Assembly (NCBI GenBank): GCA_937124585.1
Contig: CAKZKT010000130.1
Coordinates: 1-64,000, forward strand
Direction: 5' to 3'
Length of the DNA: 64,000 nucleotides
DNA from: an uncultured Anaerolineae bacterium
Lineage (GTDB): Bacteria > Chloroflexota > Anaerolineae > CG2-30-64-16
Shown: positions 30,731-41,449 of the stretch, one piece after another
How positions within the stretch are numbered: the stretch's first letter is position 1
How the letters are laid out: every line of letters starts with the position of its first letter
The notes under the pieces: model-generated
What the model saw: the letters and a program-made list of their open reading frames with translations, nothing else
Databases searched by the model: none
Told to the model about the DNA's origin: nothing
Position numbers and translations under genes: made by a program

Positions 30731-30772
30731 GAGTGAATCAGCAGATCTGCAAATGGGCAGTGCAGTGAGCGT

Positions 30773-32704
30773 TTATGACGGCTGGCTCAGGGCGGCGCGC
30801 TCGACGCGCAGGATGGCGTCGTGCGGGCAGATGCGAACGCAGACCTGGCAGTCGGTGCAGCGGCCGGTCAGCACGGCCACTTTGCCGTCTTTGCGCACCA
30901 GCGCCGGGCAAGCGGTGACCAGGCACGCCCAGCAGGCCACGCATTTCTCCGGCTCCACCCAGGCCGTGAAGGCGCTGTCGGATTTGAATTCCAGCGCGCA
31001 CGGCTCGCGGATGATCAGCACCGACGGCTCATCCGACCGGACAGCGCGGGCGATTTCGCGCGCGATGGCGTCGGTGTCGAAGCCGCCGATCACCTTCACA
31101 TCCTCGATCCCCAGGCCGCGGCAGAGGCTCTCCAGCTCGATCCGCCGGGCCGGTCGGCCGTCCACCGTTTTGCCGGTGCCTGGGTTGACATTGCCGCCCG
31201 TCATCGCGGTCGTGAAGTTGTCCAGGATGATCACGGTCGTCGCCGCGCCTGAGGTGATCACATCCACCAGGCCGGTGATTCCGGAGTGGAAGAAGGTCGA
31301 GTCGCCGATCACGGCCACCACTTTGTTTTTGATGCCGCCTTTTTCCAGCCCAATCGCCTGGCCGATGCTGGCGCCCATGCAGGCGCACGTGTCCATCGCG
31401 TTCAGCGGCTGCAGCGCGCCCAGCGTGTAGCAGCCGATGTCGCCGGTGATCACCAGGCCGTATCGCCGTCGTCGTTCCAGGTTGCCGCGGCGATATGGGC
31501 TGCCCGATGTCATCCCTGTGCCCTCCGGTGGTTTCTTTTCTTCCTTCGCTTCCTGTTCTTCGAACATCAGCTGCCGCAACACGTAGAACGTGCCGCGATG
31601 CCCGCACCCCGGACAGAGCAGCGGCGGTCGGGCCGGGATGCGGGTGATCGGCGCCGATCCTGACCTCTCGCGCAGATGCTCTGCCACCATCTCAGCGGGC
31701 AGGCCGGCAGCCAGGCTGCGCTCGGCCACCAGTTCGGGCGTGAACTCGCCGATGATCGGAAAGATGTCCTTGCCGCGCACGCGCTCGCGCGCGATGTCGG
31801 GCAGGCCGCGAATCTGTTCTTCCAGATACGGGTCCAGTTCCTCCACGACGACCAGCGTCTCGACCTGGCGGGCAAATTCCTGGATCAGCCGCCTGGGCAG
31901 GGGATAGGCCATGCCGAGCTTCAGGAAAGAAGCAGTGGGGAAGACCTCGCGGGCATAGACGTATGCGATGCTGCTGGCGACGATTCCCAGGCGGCGGTCG
32001 CCCCACAGGATGAAGTTCAGCGGAGTGGTCTCGACATAGTCCTGCAGCCGGCCGAGTCGGGCCTCCAGTGCCACCCGGCGCTGGCGGGCATTCGACGGCA
32101 ACATCACGTATTTGATCGGATCGCGGCGGAAAGCGCGCAACTGCGTTGTGGCCGGCCTCTCGACTGAACCGCGCTGCACTTGTTCTGCCGCCACCTCGAC
32201 CAACGATTGCGCATGCGACACGCGCGTCGTCGTGCGCAACAATACCGGCATATCGAACCGCTCGCTGATCTCCAGCCCCACGCGCATCATCTCGAAGCAT
32301 TCCTGGCTGTCCGAGGGCTCCAGCAGCGGCACTTTGGCGAATTTGGCATAGTTTCGATTGTCCTGTTCGCCCTGCGAAGAGTGCATCCCCGGATCATCGG
32401 CCGAGATGACCACCAGGCCGGCCTCGACGCCGGTGTAAGCGACCGCGAAGAAGGGATCGGCAGCCACGTTCAGGCCGACATGCTTCATCGTGACGATCGT
32501 GCGCGCGCCGGCCATCGCCGCGCCCATCCCCACTTCCAGCGCCACCTTCTCGTTGGGCGACCATTCCGCGTAGACGCCGGGATAGCGGGCGAAGTACTCC
32601 AGGATCTCGGTGCTGGGCGTGCCGGGATAGCCTGTGGCGATCGTCACGCCGGCCACGTAGGCGCCGAGGGCCAGCGCCTCGTTGCCCAGGATCATCCGCT
32701 TCAT
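30773..32704 (-). CDS. iorA: indolepyruvate:ferredoxin oxidoreductase alpha subunit
   Basis: GNEALALGAYVAGVTIATGYPGTPSTEILEYF; LCPGCGHRGTFYVLRQL; ITGDIGCYTLGALQPLNAMDTCACMGASI; C-terminal 4Fe-4S motifs. Confidence 0.95.
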   Translation of the reverse strand: MKRMILGNEALALGAYVAGVTIATGYPGTPSTEILEYFARYPGVYAEWSPNEKVALEVGMGAAMAGARTIVTMKHVGLNVAADPFFAVAYTGVEAGLVVISADDPGMHSSQGEQDNRNYAKFAKVPLLEPSDSQECFEMMRVGLEISERFDMPVLLRTTTRVSHAQSLVEVAAEQVQRGSVERPATTQLRAFRRDPIKYVMLPSNARQRRVALEARLGRLQDYVETTPLNFILWGDRRLGIVASSIAYVYAREVFPTASFLKLGMAYPLPRRLIQEFARQVETLVVVEELDPYLEEQIRGLPDIARERVRGKDIFPIIGEFTPELVAERSLAAGLPAEMVAEHLRERSGSAPITRIPARPPLLCPGCGHRGTFYVLRQLMFEEQEAKEEKKPPEGTGMTSGSPYRRGNLERRRRYGLVITGDIGCYTLGALQPLNAMDTCACMGASIGQAIGLEKGGIKNKVVAVIGDSTFFHSGITGLVDVITSGAATTVIILDNFTTAMTGGNVNPGTGKTVDGRPARRIELESLCRGLGIEDVKVIGGFDTDAIAREIARAVRSDEPSVLIIREPCALEFKSDSAFTAWVEPEKCVACWACLVTACPALVRKDGKVAVLTGRCTDCQVCVRICPHDAILRVERAALSQPS

Positions 32705-33213
32705 GGCCGTTCCCTCAACGCCGGCCGCATCTCCGGCAGGATGCCGGAGCGGACGATTTCGCGGCGGCGACGCGCCGCCATCTCGGCTGGCGTGGTGAGC
32801 GCAAGGGCATCGTGGACACACACCTCCACGCAGCGCGGCCGGCCCCCGCGGTCCTCACACAGATTGCACATCGAGACGATCCGCTCGCCATGGTTGATCG
32901 TCACTGCGCCGAACTCGCACGCCTCCACGCACCAGCCGCAGCCGTTGCAGACATCCTTGTCCACCAGCATGATGCCCGACGTCGCGCTAACGCTGATGCA
33001 CTGCCGCGGGCACGCTTTCATGCAGGTTGGTTCATCGCACAGGCGGCAGGCAATGGCCATGATATGGGCCGGCCTTGCGCGCTCGGTGATGCGCACCAAC
33101 CGGATGTGCGAGGCCAATGGGTTATACCCCCCGTAGCGGGCCGAACAGGCGAACTCGCACATCTGACAGCCGGTGCATTTCTCGGGATCACAGACGATGA
33201 ATGGCTTTTGCAT
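32701..33213 (-). CDS. 4Fe-4S dicluster ferredoxin-like protein (HybA/DmsB-type)
   Basis: CDPEKCTGCQMCEFACS...CRLCDEPTCMKACP...KDVCNGCGWCVEACEFGA...CNLCEDRGGRPRCVEVC. Confidence 0.9.
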   Translation of the reverse strand: MQKPFIVCDPEKCTGCQMCEFACSARYGGYNPLASHIRLVRITERARPAHIMAIACRLCDEPTCMKACPRQCISVSATSGIMLVDKDVCNGCGWCVEACEFGAVTINHGERIVSMCNLCEDRGGRPRCVEVCVHDALALTTPAEMAARRRREIVRSGILPEMRPALRERP

Positions 33214-35051
33214 CACGCACCTACATTTCTGGCGATATCTTCCAACCCCAGCGCGATGAGCTGGCTCTTGGGGATCAAGCCGTCGGCCGTCCAGCCACGC
33301 GCGGCGTAGTATCCCGCAATCATCGCTCGTAATTCCGTCTCCGTCACCACCAGCGGCTCGCGATTCGGCCCGCCAGGCGTGGGGTCGGCCAGCGCCCGCA
33401 GCGGCAGCCAGTCCTCGGCCGCCACCCAGCCCTCGCGAATGTTGAACGCCTTTTTCAGGTTGCAGATGCGCGCGCCGGCCTGTTCCAGCATCTCCGGCGT
33501 CATCTCCAGACCGGTGACCGCCTGATAGAGCCGGCCGACCTCGGCGTAGAAGTCGCCGAAGACGGCGCGAATGAATTTGCACAGGCCCAACGAATCGAAG
33601 AGCGCCGCCTTGTCCTCCAGCTCCACCAGCGCCGCGCCGTGATCTGGTCCGCCGTTGAAACGGTCAACGCGGCCCTGGATGTCGGCGTTGTAGCCGGGCG
33701 CCCGGTTGTGGCACGCGCCGCGCGTGCCGACCGCGTAGCCCAGCGCCATCGTCTTCAGCCCGCGCGGATCGTAGCCCGCCATCTCCAGCCCTTTGACGTG
33801 CATGGCGAACGCCTCGCTGCCGCGGCCGACCTGAGCCGCGGCCCGCCGCGTGCCCTCGGCCAGCAGGTCGCCGATCCCCTCGCGGCGCACGATCTTCTCG
33901 AGCAGCGCGATCCCGGCCGCCGCGTCGCCAAAGCGCGGCTCCAGCCCATCGCAGTCGGCCCGCGTCAGGATACCGGCCTCGAAGCATTCCATCGCCCAGG
34001 CGACCACCGTGCCCGCGCTGATGGCATCCATGCCGGCCAGGCCGGCCAGCTCGACCGCACGGATGGCCGGTCGTAGGTCGTCCACCCCCCACAGCGACGT
34101 CACCGCGTAGAGCGGTTCATAGTCCATGCGTGAACGGGCGCCGGCATACGGCCCATCGCGCACCGCGGCCACATGCTCGCATGCAACCGGACAGCCGGCG
34201 CAGGCCACCACGCGCTCGACATAACGACGATTGAGCATCTCGCCGCTGACTTTTTCGGCCCCCTCGAATGTAGTGTGCCGGTAGTTGCGGGTGGGCAGTG
34301 TGCGCAAATAGTCGAAGACGAGCACGTTGCTGGGCGTGCCCAGGCCGCGATACTTCTCGGTCATCGGCCCTTGACAGCGGTGGGCCAGCTCCATCGCCAG
34401 CGGCTCGAGGGTGGCCATATCGACGATGCGGATCGTTTGGCTGCCGCGCATGGCGATAGCTTTGAGGTTTTTCGCTCCCATGACCGCGCCCAAGCCCGTG
34501 CGGCCGGCCATGCGGCTGCGATCATTGGCGATGAGCGCGAAGCGCACCAGGCGCTCGCCGGCCGGACCGATGGTCGCCACGCTGAACTCGTCCGAGCCGA
34601 TCTCGCGGCGGAGTGCATCCTCGGTTGCCCAGGTGTCCAGGCCGGCGAGCCGGGGGGCGGGGCAGAGATGCACTTGATCATCGTGGATGACCAGATACGA
34701 CAGCTCGGCGGCACGGCCGGTGATCACGAGCGCATCATAGCCGGCGCGGCGCAGCGTATGCGACCAAAAGCTGCCCGACAGGCTGTCGCCGATCATGCCG
34801 GTCAGGGGCGATTTGGCCACGACCGCGTGTTTGCTGCCCGTGGGGACGAGGGTGCCGGCGAATGGCCCTGGCGCGAAGACGAGTACATTTTCCGGCCCCA
34901 GCGGATCGGCACCTGGTCGCAGGTGATCGTAGAGCAGGCGGGCGCCGAGGCCGACGCCACCCAGGTAGGGCTGGATCTGGCGGGCCTCCCGCTGCTCGAC
35001 CCAGCTTTTGCCCCGGCTGAGGTCCACATACAAGATGCGCTCGCGGTACAT
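33213..35051 (-). CDS. aldehyde ferredoxin oxidoreductase
   Basis: ILYVDLSRGKSWVEQREARQIQPYLGGVGLGARLLYDHL; GPFAGTLVPTGSKHAVVAKSPLTG; GRTGLGAVMGAKNLKAIAMRG. Confidence 0.95.
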   Translation of the reverse strand: MYRERILYVDLSRGKSWVEQREARQIQPYLGGVGLGARLLYDHLRPGADPLGPENVLVFAPGPFAGTLVPTGSKHAVVAKSPLTGMIGDSLSGSFWSHTLRRAGYDALVITGRAAELSYLVIHDDQVHLCPAPRLAGLDTWATEDALRREIGSDEFSVATIGPAGERLVRFALIANDRSRMAGRTGLGAVMGAKNLKAIAMRGSQTIRIVDMATLEPLAMELAHRCQGPMTEKYRGLGTPSNVLVFDYLRTLPTRNYRHTTFEGAEKVSGEMLNRRYVERVVACAGCPVACEHVAAVRDGPYAGARSRMDYEPLYAVTSLWGVDDLRPAIRAVELAGLAGMDAISAGTVVAWAMECFEAGILTRADCDGLEPRFGDAAAGIALLEKIVRREGIGDLLAEGTRRAAAQVGRGSEAFAMHVKGLEMAGYDPRGLKTMALGYAVGTRGACHNRAPGYNADIQGRVDRFNGGPDHGAALVELEDKAALFDSLGLCKFIRAVFGDFYAEVGRLYQAVTGLEMTPEMLEQAGARICNLKKAFNIREGWVAAEDWLPLRALADPTPGGPNREPLVVTETELRAMIAGYYAARGWTADGLIPKSQLIALGLEDIARNVGA

Positions 35052-35055
35052 GGCG

Positions 35056-35463
35056 CTATGCCCCGTTCGCCAGCCCTTTGAGCACCTGCTCGGCCTTGTC
35101 GAGGCGGTCTACTTTCATGATGACCTCGGCTTTGTCGGTCGGTCGCTCACTGTGGGCGTACAGATATTCGATGTTGACGCCGGCTTGGGCCAGGGGCATG
35201 ACGATGGCGGTTTCGAGTGCGCCCGGCACGTCGGGCACCTCGACGCGCAGCACCTCGGTGGTGGCTGCGGTCAGCCCGGCGCGGCGAATCGCTTCCATCG
35301 CCGCCACCGTATCGTCCACGATGATGCGGGCGATACCGAAGTCGGCTGTGTCGGCCAGGGAGAGGGCGCGCAGGTTGATATGGGCCGCGGAGAGAACCTG
35401 CAGCAGATTGGCCAGCCGGCCCGGCCGGTTTTCGAGAAAGACAGAAATCTGGGTGACGCGCAT
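35056..35463 (-). CDS. ACT-domain protein
   Basis: RVTQISVFLENRPGRLANLLQVLSAAHINLRALSLADTADFGIARIIVDD. Confidence 0.9.
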   Translation of the reverse strand: MRVTQISVFLENRPGRLANLLQVLSAAHINLRALSLADTADFGIARIIVDDTVAAMEAIRRAGLTAATTEVLRVEVPDVPGALETAIVMPLAQAGVNIEYLYAHSERPTDKAEVIMKVDRLDKAEQVLKGLANGA

Positions 35464-35495
35464 GGCGGCTCTCCTTGTTTTCTGAAACACCACAT

Positions 35496-36803
35496 TCACG
35501 AATTGTACACCTCGCGCCGATCCACGACCCGCTTCGCCTTTCCCTCGCTGCGCTGGATCGAACGCGGCTCGACCAGGCGCACGCGCGCCGAGATGCCCAG
35601 GCCGTTGTGCAGTTCATCCCGGATCTTGCGCTCCAGCGCCTCGAGGCCACGGATCTCATCGGCGAACACCGTTTCGGAGACCTCGACCCACACCTCCAGA
35701 TCATCCAGGGAGTGCTGGCGGTCCACGATGATCTGATAGTGCGGCTGCACTCCCTCGATTTGCAGCAGGATGGTCTCGATCTGCGAGGGAAAGACATTGA
35801 TGCCGCGCACGATGAGCATGTCGTCGGTGCGGCCGCTCGGCTTGGCCATGCGCACCAGCGTGCGGCCGCAGGCGCACGGCGCAGCGTCCAGCGCAGTGAT
35901 GTCGCCGGTGCGATAGCGGATGACCGGCAACGCCTCTTTGGTCAGCGTGGTCAGCACCAGCTCGCCGCGCTGGCCGTAGGGCAGAGACTGTCCGGTGGCC
36001 GGATCCACGATCTCGGCCAGGAAGTGATCCTCGAAGATGTGGAGGCCGCACTGATGCTCACACTCGACCGAGACGCCGGGGCCGATCACCTCGCTCAGGC
36101 CGTAGATGTCGAGCGCCAGCAGGCCAAGCTTGGCCTCGATCTCTTGGCGCATCCGCTCGGACCACGGCTCGGCGCCGAAGATGCCCACCCGCAGCGCGGT
36201 CTCGCGCAGGTCAACCCCCATTTCCAGCGCGGTTTCGGCCAGATAGAGGGCGTAGGAGGGAGTGCAGCAGAGGACGGTGCTGCCCAGGTCCTGGATCAAC
36301 ATGATCTGGCGTTTTGTGACGCCGCCGGATACCGGGATGACGGTGGCGCCGATGCGTTCCGCGCCGTAGTGAAAGCCCAAGCCGCCGGTGAAGAGGCCGT
36401 AGCCGTAGGCATTGTGCACCACATCGTTCCTGGTGACGCCGCCTGTGGTGATCGTGCGGGCCATGACTTCAGTCCACGTTTCGATGTCGCCGGCCGTGTA
36501 GGCGACGACGGTGGGCTTGCCTGTGGTGCCGCTGGAGGCATGGATGCGCACGATGCGCTCCCTGGGCACGGCGGCCAGGCCCAGCGGATAGTTGTCCCGA
36601 AAGTCGCGTTTGCAGGTGAACGGCAGCCGGGTGACGTCATCCAGGGTGCGGATGCTTTGCGGCGTGATGCCGTGCTCCAGGAAGCGCTGGCGGTAGAACG
36701 GCACCTTTTCGTAGACGTTGGCGACCTGGGCTTACAGTCGCTCCAGCTGCAAAGCCTGTAGATCGTTTCGGTTCATGGTTTCATGTTTGGGATCCCAGAT
36801 CAT
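35496..36803 (-). pseudogene. paaK: phenylacetate-CoA ligase with in-frame TAA near the N-terminus
   Basis: MIWDPKHETMNRNDLQALQLERL[TAA 36734-36732][22 protein letters not shown]...; rest intact ([17 protein letters not shown]). Confidence 0.85.
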
Positions 36804-37166
36804 GCGATTCCTCCCAGATATGCGCGTTGGATGCGGTCTGATCTGAGCAGTTCCTGCGCCGGTCCCTCGGCGACGATGTGACCGGTCTCCAGGATGTAGC
36901 CCCGGTCAGCAATCTGAAAGGACGCGCGGGCATCTTGCTCTACCAGCAGGATCGTCAGACCCAGGTCGCGCAGCTGGCTCAGCAGGCCAAACAGCTGCGT
37001 GACCGGTGTGGGCGCCAGGCCCATCGAAAGCTCGTCTACCAGAAGCAGCCGCGGGTCGGACATCAGCTACCAGGGAGACGATCTCCCCCTCGGCGACGGT
37101 CAGACTCACCTCGCGCAGTGCCTGGATGGCGCCCCGATGCACGTTGAACCCTTCGATTTCCAGCAT
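36800..37166 (-). pseudogene. livF: branched-chain amino acid ABC ATPase with internal deletion
   Basis: N-term MLEIEGFNVHRGAIQALREVSLTVAEGEIVSLV joined out of frame to MSDPRLLLVDELSMGLAPTPVTQLF...; Walker A and signature missing. Confidence 0.88.
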
Positions 37167-37490
37167 CAGATCGCCTCCCCGCCCAGGTACGCGGCGATCA
37201 CCTGCCGATTCTTTCGTATCTGCGCGCCCGTACCCTCGGCCAGCTTACGGCCATGATCGAGCCCGATCACCCATTCGGCCAATTGCACCACCAGTCGCAT
37301 GTCGTGTTCGACCAACAGCACGGTGATGCCCATCTCGCGGATGGTGCGGATCAGATCGGCCAGGGCCTGGCGCTCGAGTGTGCTCAGCCCGGCGGCGGGC
37401 TCGTCCATCAGCAGGAGGGTGGGCCTGGCGCAAGTGCACGCGCGATCGCCACCATCCGTTGTTGGCCAAAAGGGAGATCGCTTGCCATCT
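37166..37490 (-). pseudogene. livG: branched-chain amino acid ABC ATPase, 5'-truncated and frameshifted
   Basis: ASDLPFGQQRMVAIARALA in one frame, ARPTLLLMDEPAAGLSTLERQALADLIRTIREMGITVLLVEHDMRLV in another; no Walker A region upstream. Confidence 0.88.
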
Positions 37491-37543
37491 CGATATACCA
37501 TACGTTTTGTGTGGAGTCAACTCGAAGATCATGCGGGCGGGAT

Positions 37544-37572
37544 TTGACGGTTCGATGCATGTCTGCTAGAAT
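37544..37572 (+). promoter_or_regulatory. promoter of the lacI-family gene
   Basis: TTGACG-N17-TAGAAT. Confidence 0.7.
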
Positions 37573-37578
37573 AAAGGC

Positions 37579-37602
37579 GTTGCGCAAACGTTTGTTCAAT
37601 CC
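37579..37602 (+). promoter_or_regulatory. LacI-type operator, copy 1
   Basis: GTTGCGCAAACGTTTGTTCAATCC, right after the -10; one mismatch to 38800..38823. Confidence 0.75.
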
Positions 37603-37611
37603 CGAGAAGCC

Positions 37612-38631
37612 ATGACCATCTCGATCGTGGACATCGCCCGCATCGCCGGGGTATCTCCCTCAACGGTCTCGCGTGCCTTGCAGGACCATCCGCGCATCAG
37701 CCCGGAACGCCGCGCCGAGATCCAACGCCTGGCGGAATCGCTCGGCTATCGGCCGAACCAGATGGCGCGCGGGCTGGTGACGGGCCGCTCGTACATGCTC
37801 GGCGCGGTCGTCACCGACATCACCGACCCGTTCGTGGCTGAGGTCCTGAAGGGGGCCGAGGCCGCAGCACGCGAGGCGGGCTACGGCCTGCTATTCGCCA
37901 TGTCCAACCGCGACCCCGCGCAGGAGCTGGCGGCCGCCGAGACGCTGCTCGACCACGACGTGGACGGGTTGATGGTCATCTCTAGCCGCGCCCCTCACCG
38001 CTACGCCGACCTGCCGCGCCGCGGCGACCGAGAGACAAACGCGCAGACACCGGTGGTGCTGGTGAACAACGGGGTCGCCGGCCCGCGCCTCTTCAGCGTG
38101 CGGATGGATAATGTGGGGGGGGCGCGGGAGGCGGTGGCCTATTTGCGCCGGCTCGGCCATCGGCGCATCGCCTTCGTAGCCGGGCCAGAGGGTGGTCGCA
38201 GCAATCGCGAGCGTCTGGACGGCTACCGGCAGGGGCTCGTGGCCAACGGGCTTGGCTCAGCCACGGAGTTGATTGTACAGGGGGCTGGGCTGCCCGAGGA
38301 TGGCCCCCGCGCTCTGGCCACCCTGCTGGCGTTGGCCGATCCGCCGACTGCGGTGCTGTGCTACAACGATCTGGCTGCCATAGGGCTGTTGGCTGCGGCG
38401 GCTCGAACCGGCCGGCGCGTGCCCGGCGAGCTGTCGGTGGTCGGCTTCGACAACATCCCGCTGAGCGCCTACGCCACGCCGCCGCTGACCACGATCGAAC
38501 AGCCCACGGCTGCGCTGGGCCGCACGGCCGTGGAGAGCTGCTTGCGGGCATTGGCCGGCGGCGCCGTGGCCGACGTGGTGCTGCAGGGCCGTCTGATCGT
38601 GCGCGAAAGCGCCGGCCCATGCGCAAGGTGA
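37612..38631 (+). CDS. LacI-family transcriptional regulator
   Basis: [59 protein letters not shown]. Confidence 0.95.
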   Translation: MTISIVDIARIAGVSPSTVSRALQDHPRISPERRAEIQRLAESLGYRPNQMARGLVTGRSYMLGAVVTDITDPFVAEVLKGAEAAAREAGYGLLFAMSNRDPAQELAAAETLLDHDVDGLMVISSRAPHRYADLPRRGDRETNAQTPVVLVNNGVAGPRLFSVRMDNVGGAREAVAYLRRLGHRRIAFVAGPEGGRSNRERLDGYRQGLVANGLGSATELIVQGAGLPEDGPRALATLLALADPPTAVLCYNDLAAIGLLAAAARTGRRVPGELSVVGFDNIPLSAYATPPLTTIEQPTAALGRTAVESCLRALAGGAVADVVLQGRLIVRESAGPCAR

Positions 38632-38649
38632 ATTGGGAATAGCTGTGCT

Positions 38650-38750
38650 CGTATGCCATGCATATTGCGGAGTGCCTGGCACGTGACGACTTTCATCCGC
38701 TATGGCGTCGGACGGGCCAGGCACCTTTTCAGGTGTCTGGCCTGTGAACA
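38650..38750. repeat. dispersed palindromic repeat, divergent copy
   Basis: gagTGCCTGGCACGTgacgactttcatccg...gggCCAGGCAccttttcaggTGTCTGGcc. Confidence 0.7.
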
Positions 38751-38799
38751 AGCACCTGTCCTTTTCCCGATCTTCGTTCAAGGCATCGGGGCATCCGGT

Positions 38800-38823
38800 G
38801 TTGCGCAAACGTTTGCTCAATCC
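38800..38823 (+). promoter_or_regulatory. LacI-type operator, copy 2, upstream of inositol-phosphate synthase
   Basis: GTTGCGCAAACGTTTGCTCAATCC. Confidence 0.75.
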
Positions 38824-38860
38824 GCCAGTTCCATATCATCATAAGGAGAACAGCATTCCG

Positions 38861-39979
<1,119 letters not shown>

Positions 39980-40054
39980 TACATCCACAACGGTGGGCCG
40001 GCGATCACAACCTGATTGACCGCAAGGCTGGTTCTATGGGGGCCTGGCCTGAAT

Positions 40055-40083
40055 TTGACATGGATGGGCTGATTCAGTACAAT
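40055..40083 (+). promoter_or_regulatory. promoter of the TPP operon
   Basis: TTGACA-N17-TACAAT. Confidence 0.75.
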
Positions 40084-40107
40084 AAAAATACAAATTAAAA
40101 GAATACC

Positions 40108-40196
40108 GGAACGGGGGAGCCGGGAGGGTCCGGCTGAGAGGAGGGCAGATGCCCCGACCCCTTGAACCTGACCTGGGTAATGCCAGCGTAGGGAGC
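40108..40196 (+). promoter_or_regulatory. TPP riboswitch (THI element)
   Basis: acGGGGGAGCCgggagggtccGGCTGAGAGGagggcagatgcCCCGACCCCTTGAACCTGACCTGGGTAATGCCAGCGTAGGGA. Confidence 0.97.
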
Positions 40197-40228
40197 TTCC
40201 ACTAACTTGCCATTGCAAGTCAGAATCA

Positions 40229-40269
40229 CGAGCCATCTGCTGAACAGGTCAGGTGGCTCGTTTTGTTTT
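40229..40269 (+). terminator. riboswitch expression-platform terminator
   Basis: CGAGCCAtCTGctgaacaggtCAGgTGGCTCG-TTTTGTTTT. Confidence 0.9.
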
Positions 40270-40306
40270 GGCGGTGGGCTCCCGGTGCACTTCGACCGAG
40301 GAGGCA

Positions 40307-41449
40307 ATGATGGACATCATCAAGCGTCTGGTTGAGATCGGGCCGCGCTGGTCGGGGCGGCCGGCGGCCGCAGAGGCTGCTCATTTCCTGGCCAACGCGT
40401 TCGCCGGCCTGGGACTGACCGTCGAGCGCCAGGACTACCCGTTCGTCGGCTGGGAAGTGGACGAGCTGCCGAGCCTGGAGGTCATCGAGCCAGAGGCGGG
40501 CCAGGCTTCAGTCGCCCTGATGGAGTACAGTGGTTCTACACCGACCGATGGCGTGACCGGCGAGCTGCGGCCTGCGGGCAAGGGCTATATCGTCCCTGGG
40601 CTGTTGGAATGGCCACGTTATGCCATTATCACGGACGACGGCCGGGTGGGCGGCTATCTGATCGCCCATATTGGCCTGGGCGGCTGGTTGGGACCGGCCA
40701 TCCCCCTGCACAACCCCGAACCTTTCTTCCCCTTCCCCATGGCCATCCTGGCCCAGGCCGACTACGAGCGTTTTGAAGCCTGGCTGCGCGAGGGGCGCAG
40801 GGTGCGCGTGCGTTTTCGGACGGCCGGTCATCTGGTCAGCCCGCTCGTCGGGCACAACGTGATCGCAACCCTGCCGGGCCGTACCGAGCGCACGGTGGTC
40901 TTCGTCGCCCATCTCGACACCGCATACGGCACGCCCGGCGCCGGCAACAATGCCGGCGGCCTGCAGGCCCTGTTCGACCTGGCAGCCCGGCTCTCATCCC
41001 GGGGATCACATCACCTGACCTATCGGTTCCTGGCTTGCGACGGCGGCGAATGGCATTACCTGGGCTCGCGCTATTTTCTGCAACAGGAACGGGACGCGGG
41101 CCGTTTGGCCCAGATCGAGGCGGGCATCAACATAGATACCGTTGTGGCTGGCGATCAGCTTTACTTCCTGGCCACGCCAGAGTCCATGCGTCGGCGGGCC
41201 GAACAGGTGGTGAGCCAGTTGCGCCTTGCCGATCGCTTCCGCAGCATACACTACCTGGGAGCCCTGCGTGGCTCGGATCATTACTCGTTTATCCAGGCCG
41301 ACATCCCGGCCGCCGAGATCCTTTTCTGGCCCTGCCAGGTCTACAAACTGCCAGAGGATGATCTGCGTTGGGTGGATGAGCGACTGATCGGGCTGGCGAC
41401 GGAGATCGCCTATGCCCTGGCATGCACGTATGAGGAGGACACGCGATGA
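40307..41449 (+). CDS. M28-family (aminopeptidase-like) zinc hydrolase
   Basis: VVFVAHLDTAYGTPGAGNNAGGLQALFDLAARL...DGGEWHYLGSRYFL...INIDTV...GSDHYSFIQADIPAAEIL; RBS gaggaggca. Confidence 0.8.
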   Translation: MMDIIKRLVEIGPRWSGRPAAAEAAHFLANAFAGLGLTVERQDYPFVGWEVDELPSLEVIEPEAGQASVALMEYSGSTPTDGVTGELRPAGKGYIVPGLLEWPRYAIITDDGRVGGYLIAHIGLGGWLGPAIPLHNPEPFFPFPMAILAQADYERFEAWLREGRRVRVRFRTAGHLVSPLVGHNVIATLPGRTERTVVFVAHLDTAYGTPGAGNNAGGLQALFDLAARLSSRGSHHLTYRFLACDGGEWHYLGSRYFLQQERDAGRLAQIEAGINIDTVVAGDQLYFLATPESMRRRAEQVVSQLRLADRFRSIHYLGALRGSDHYSFIQADIPAAEILFWPCQVYKLPEDDLRWVDERLIGLATEIAYALACTYEEDTR

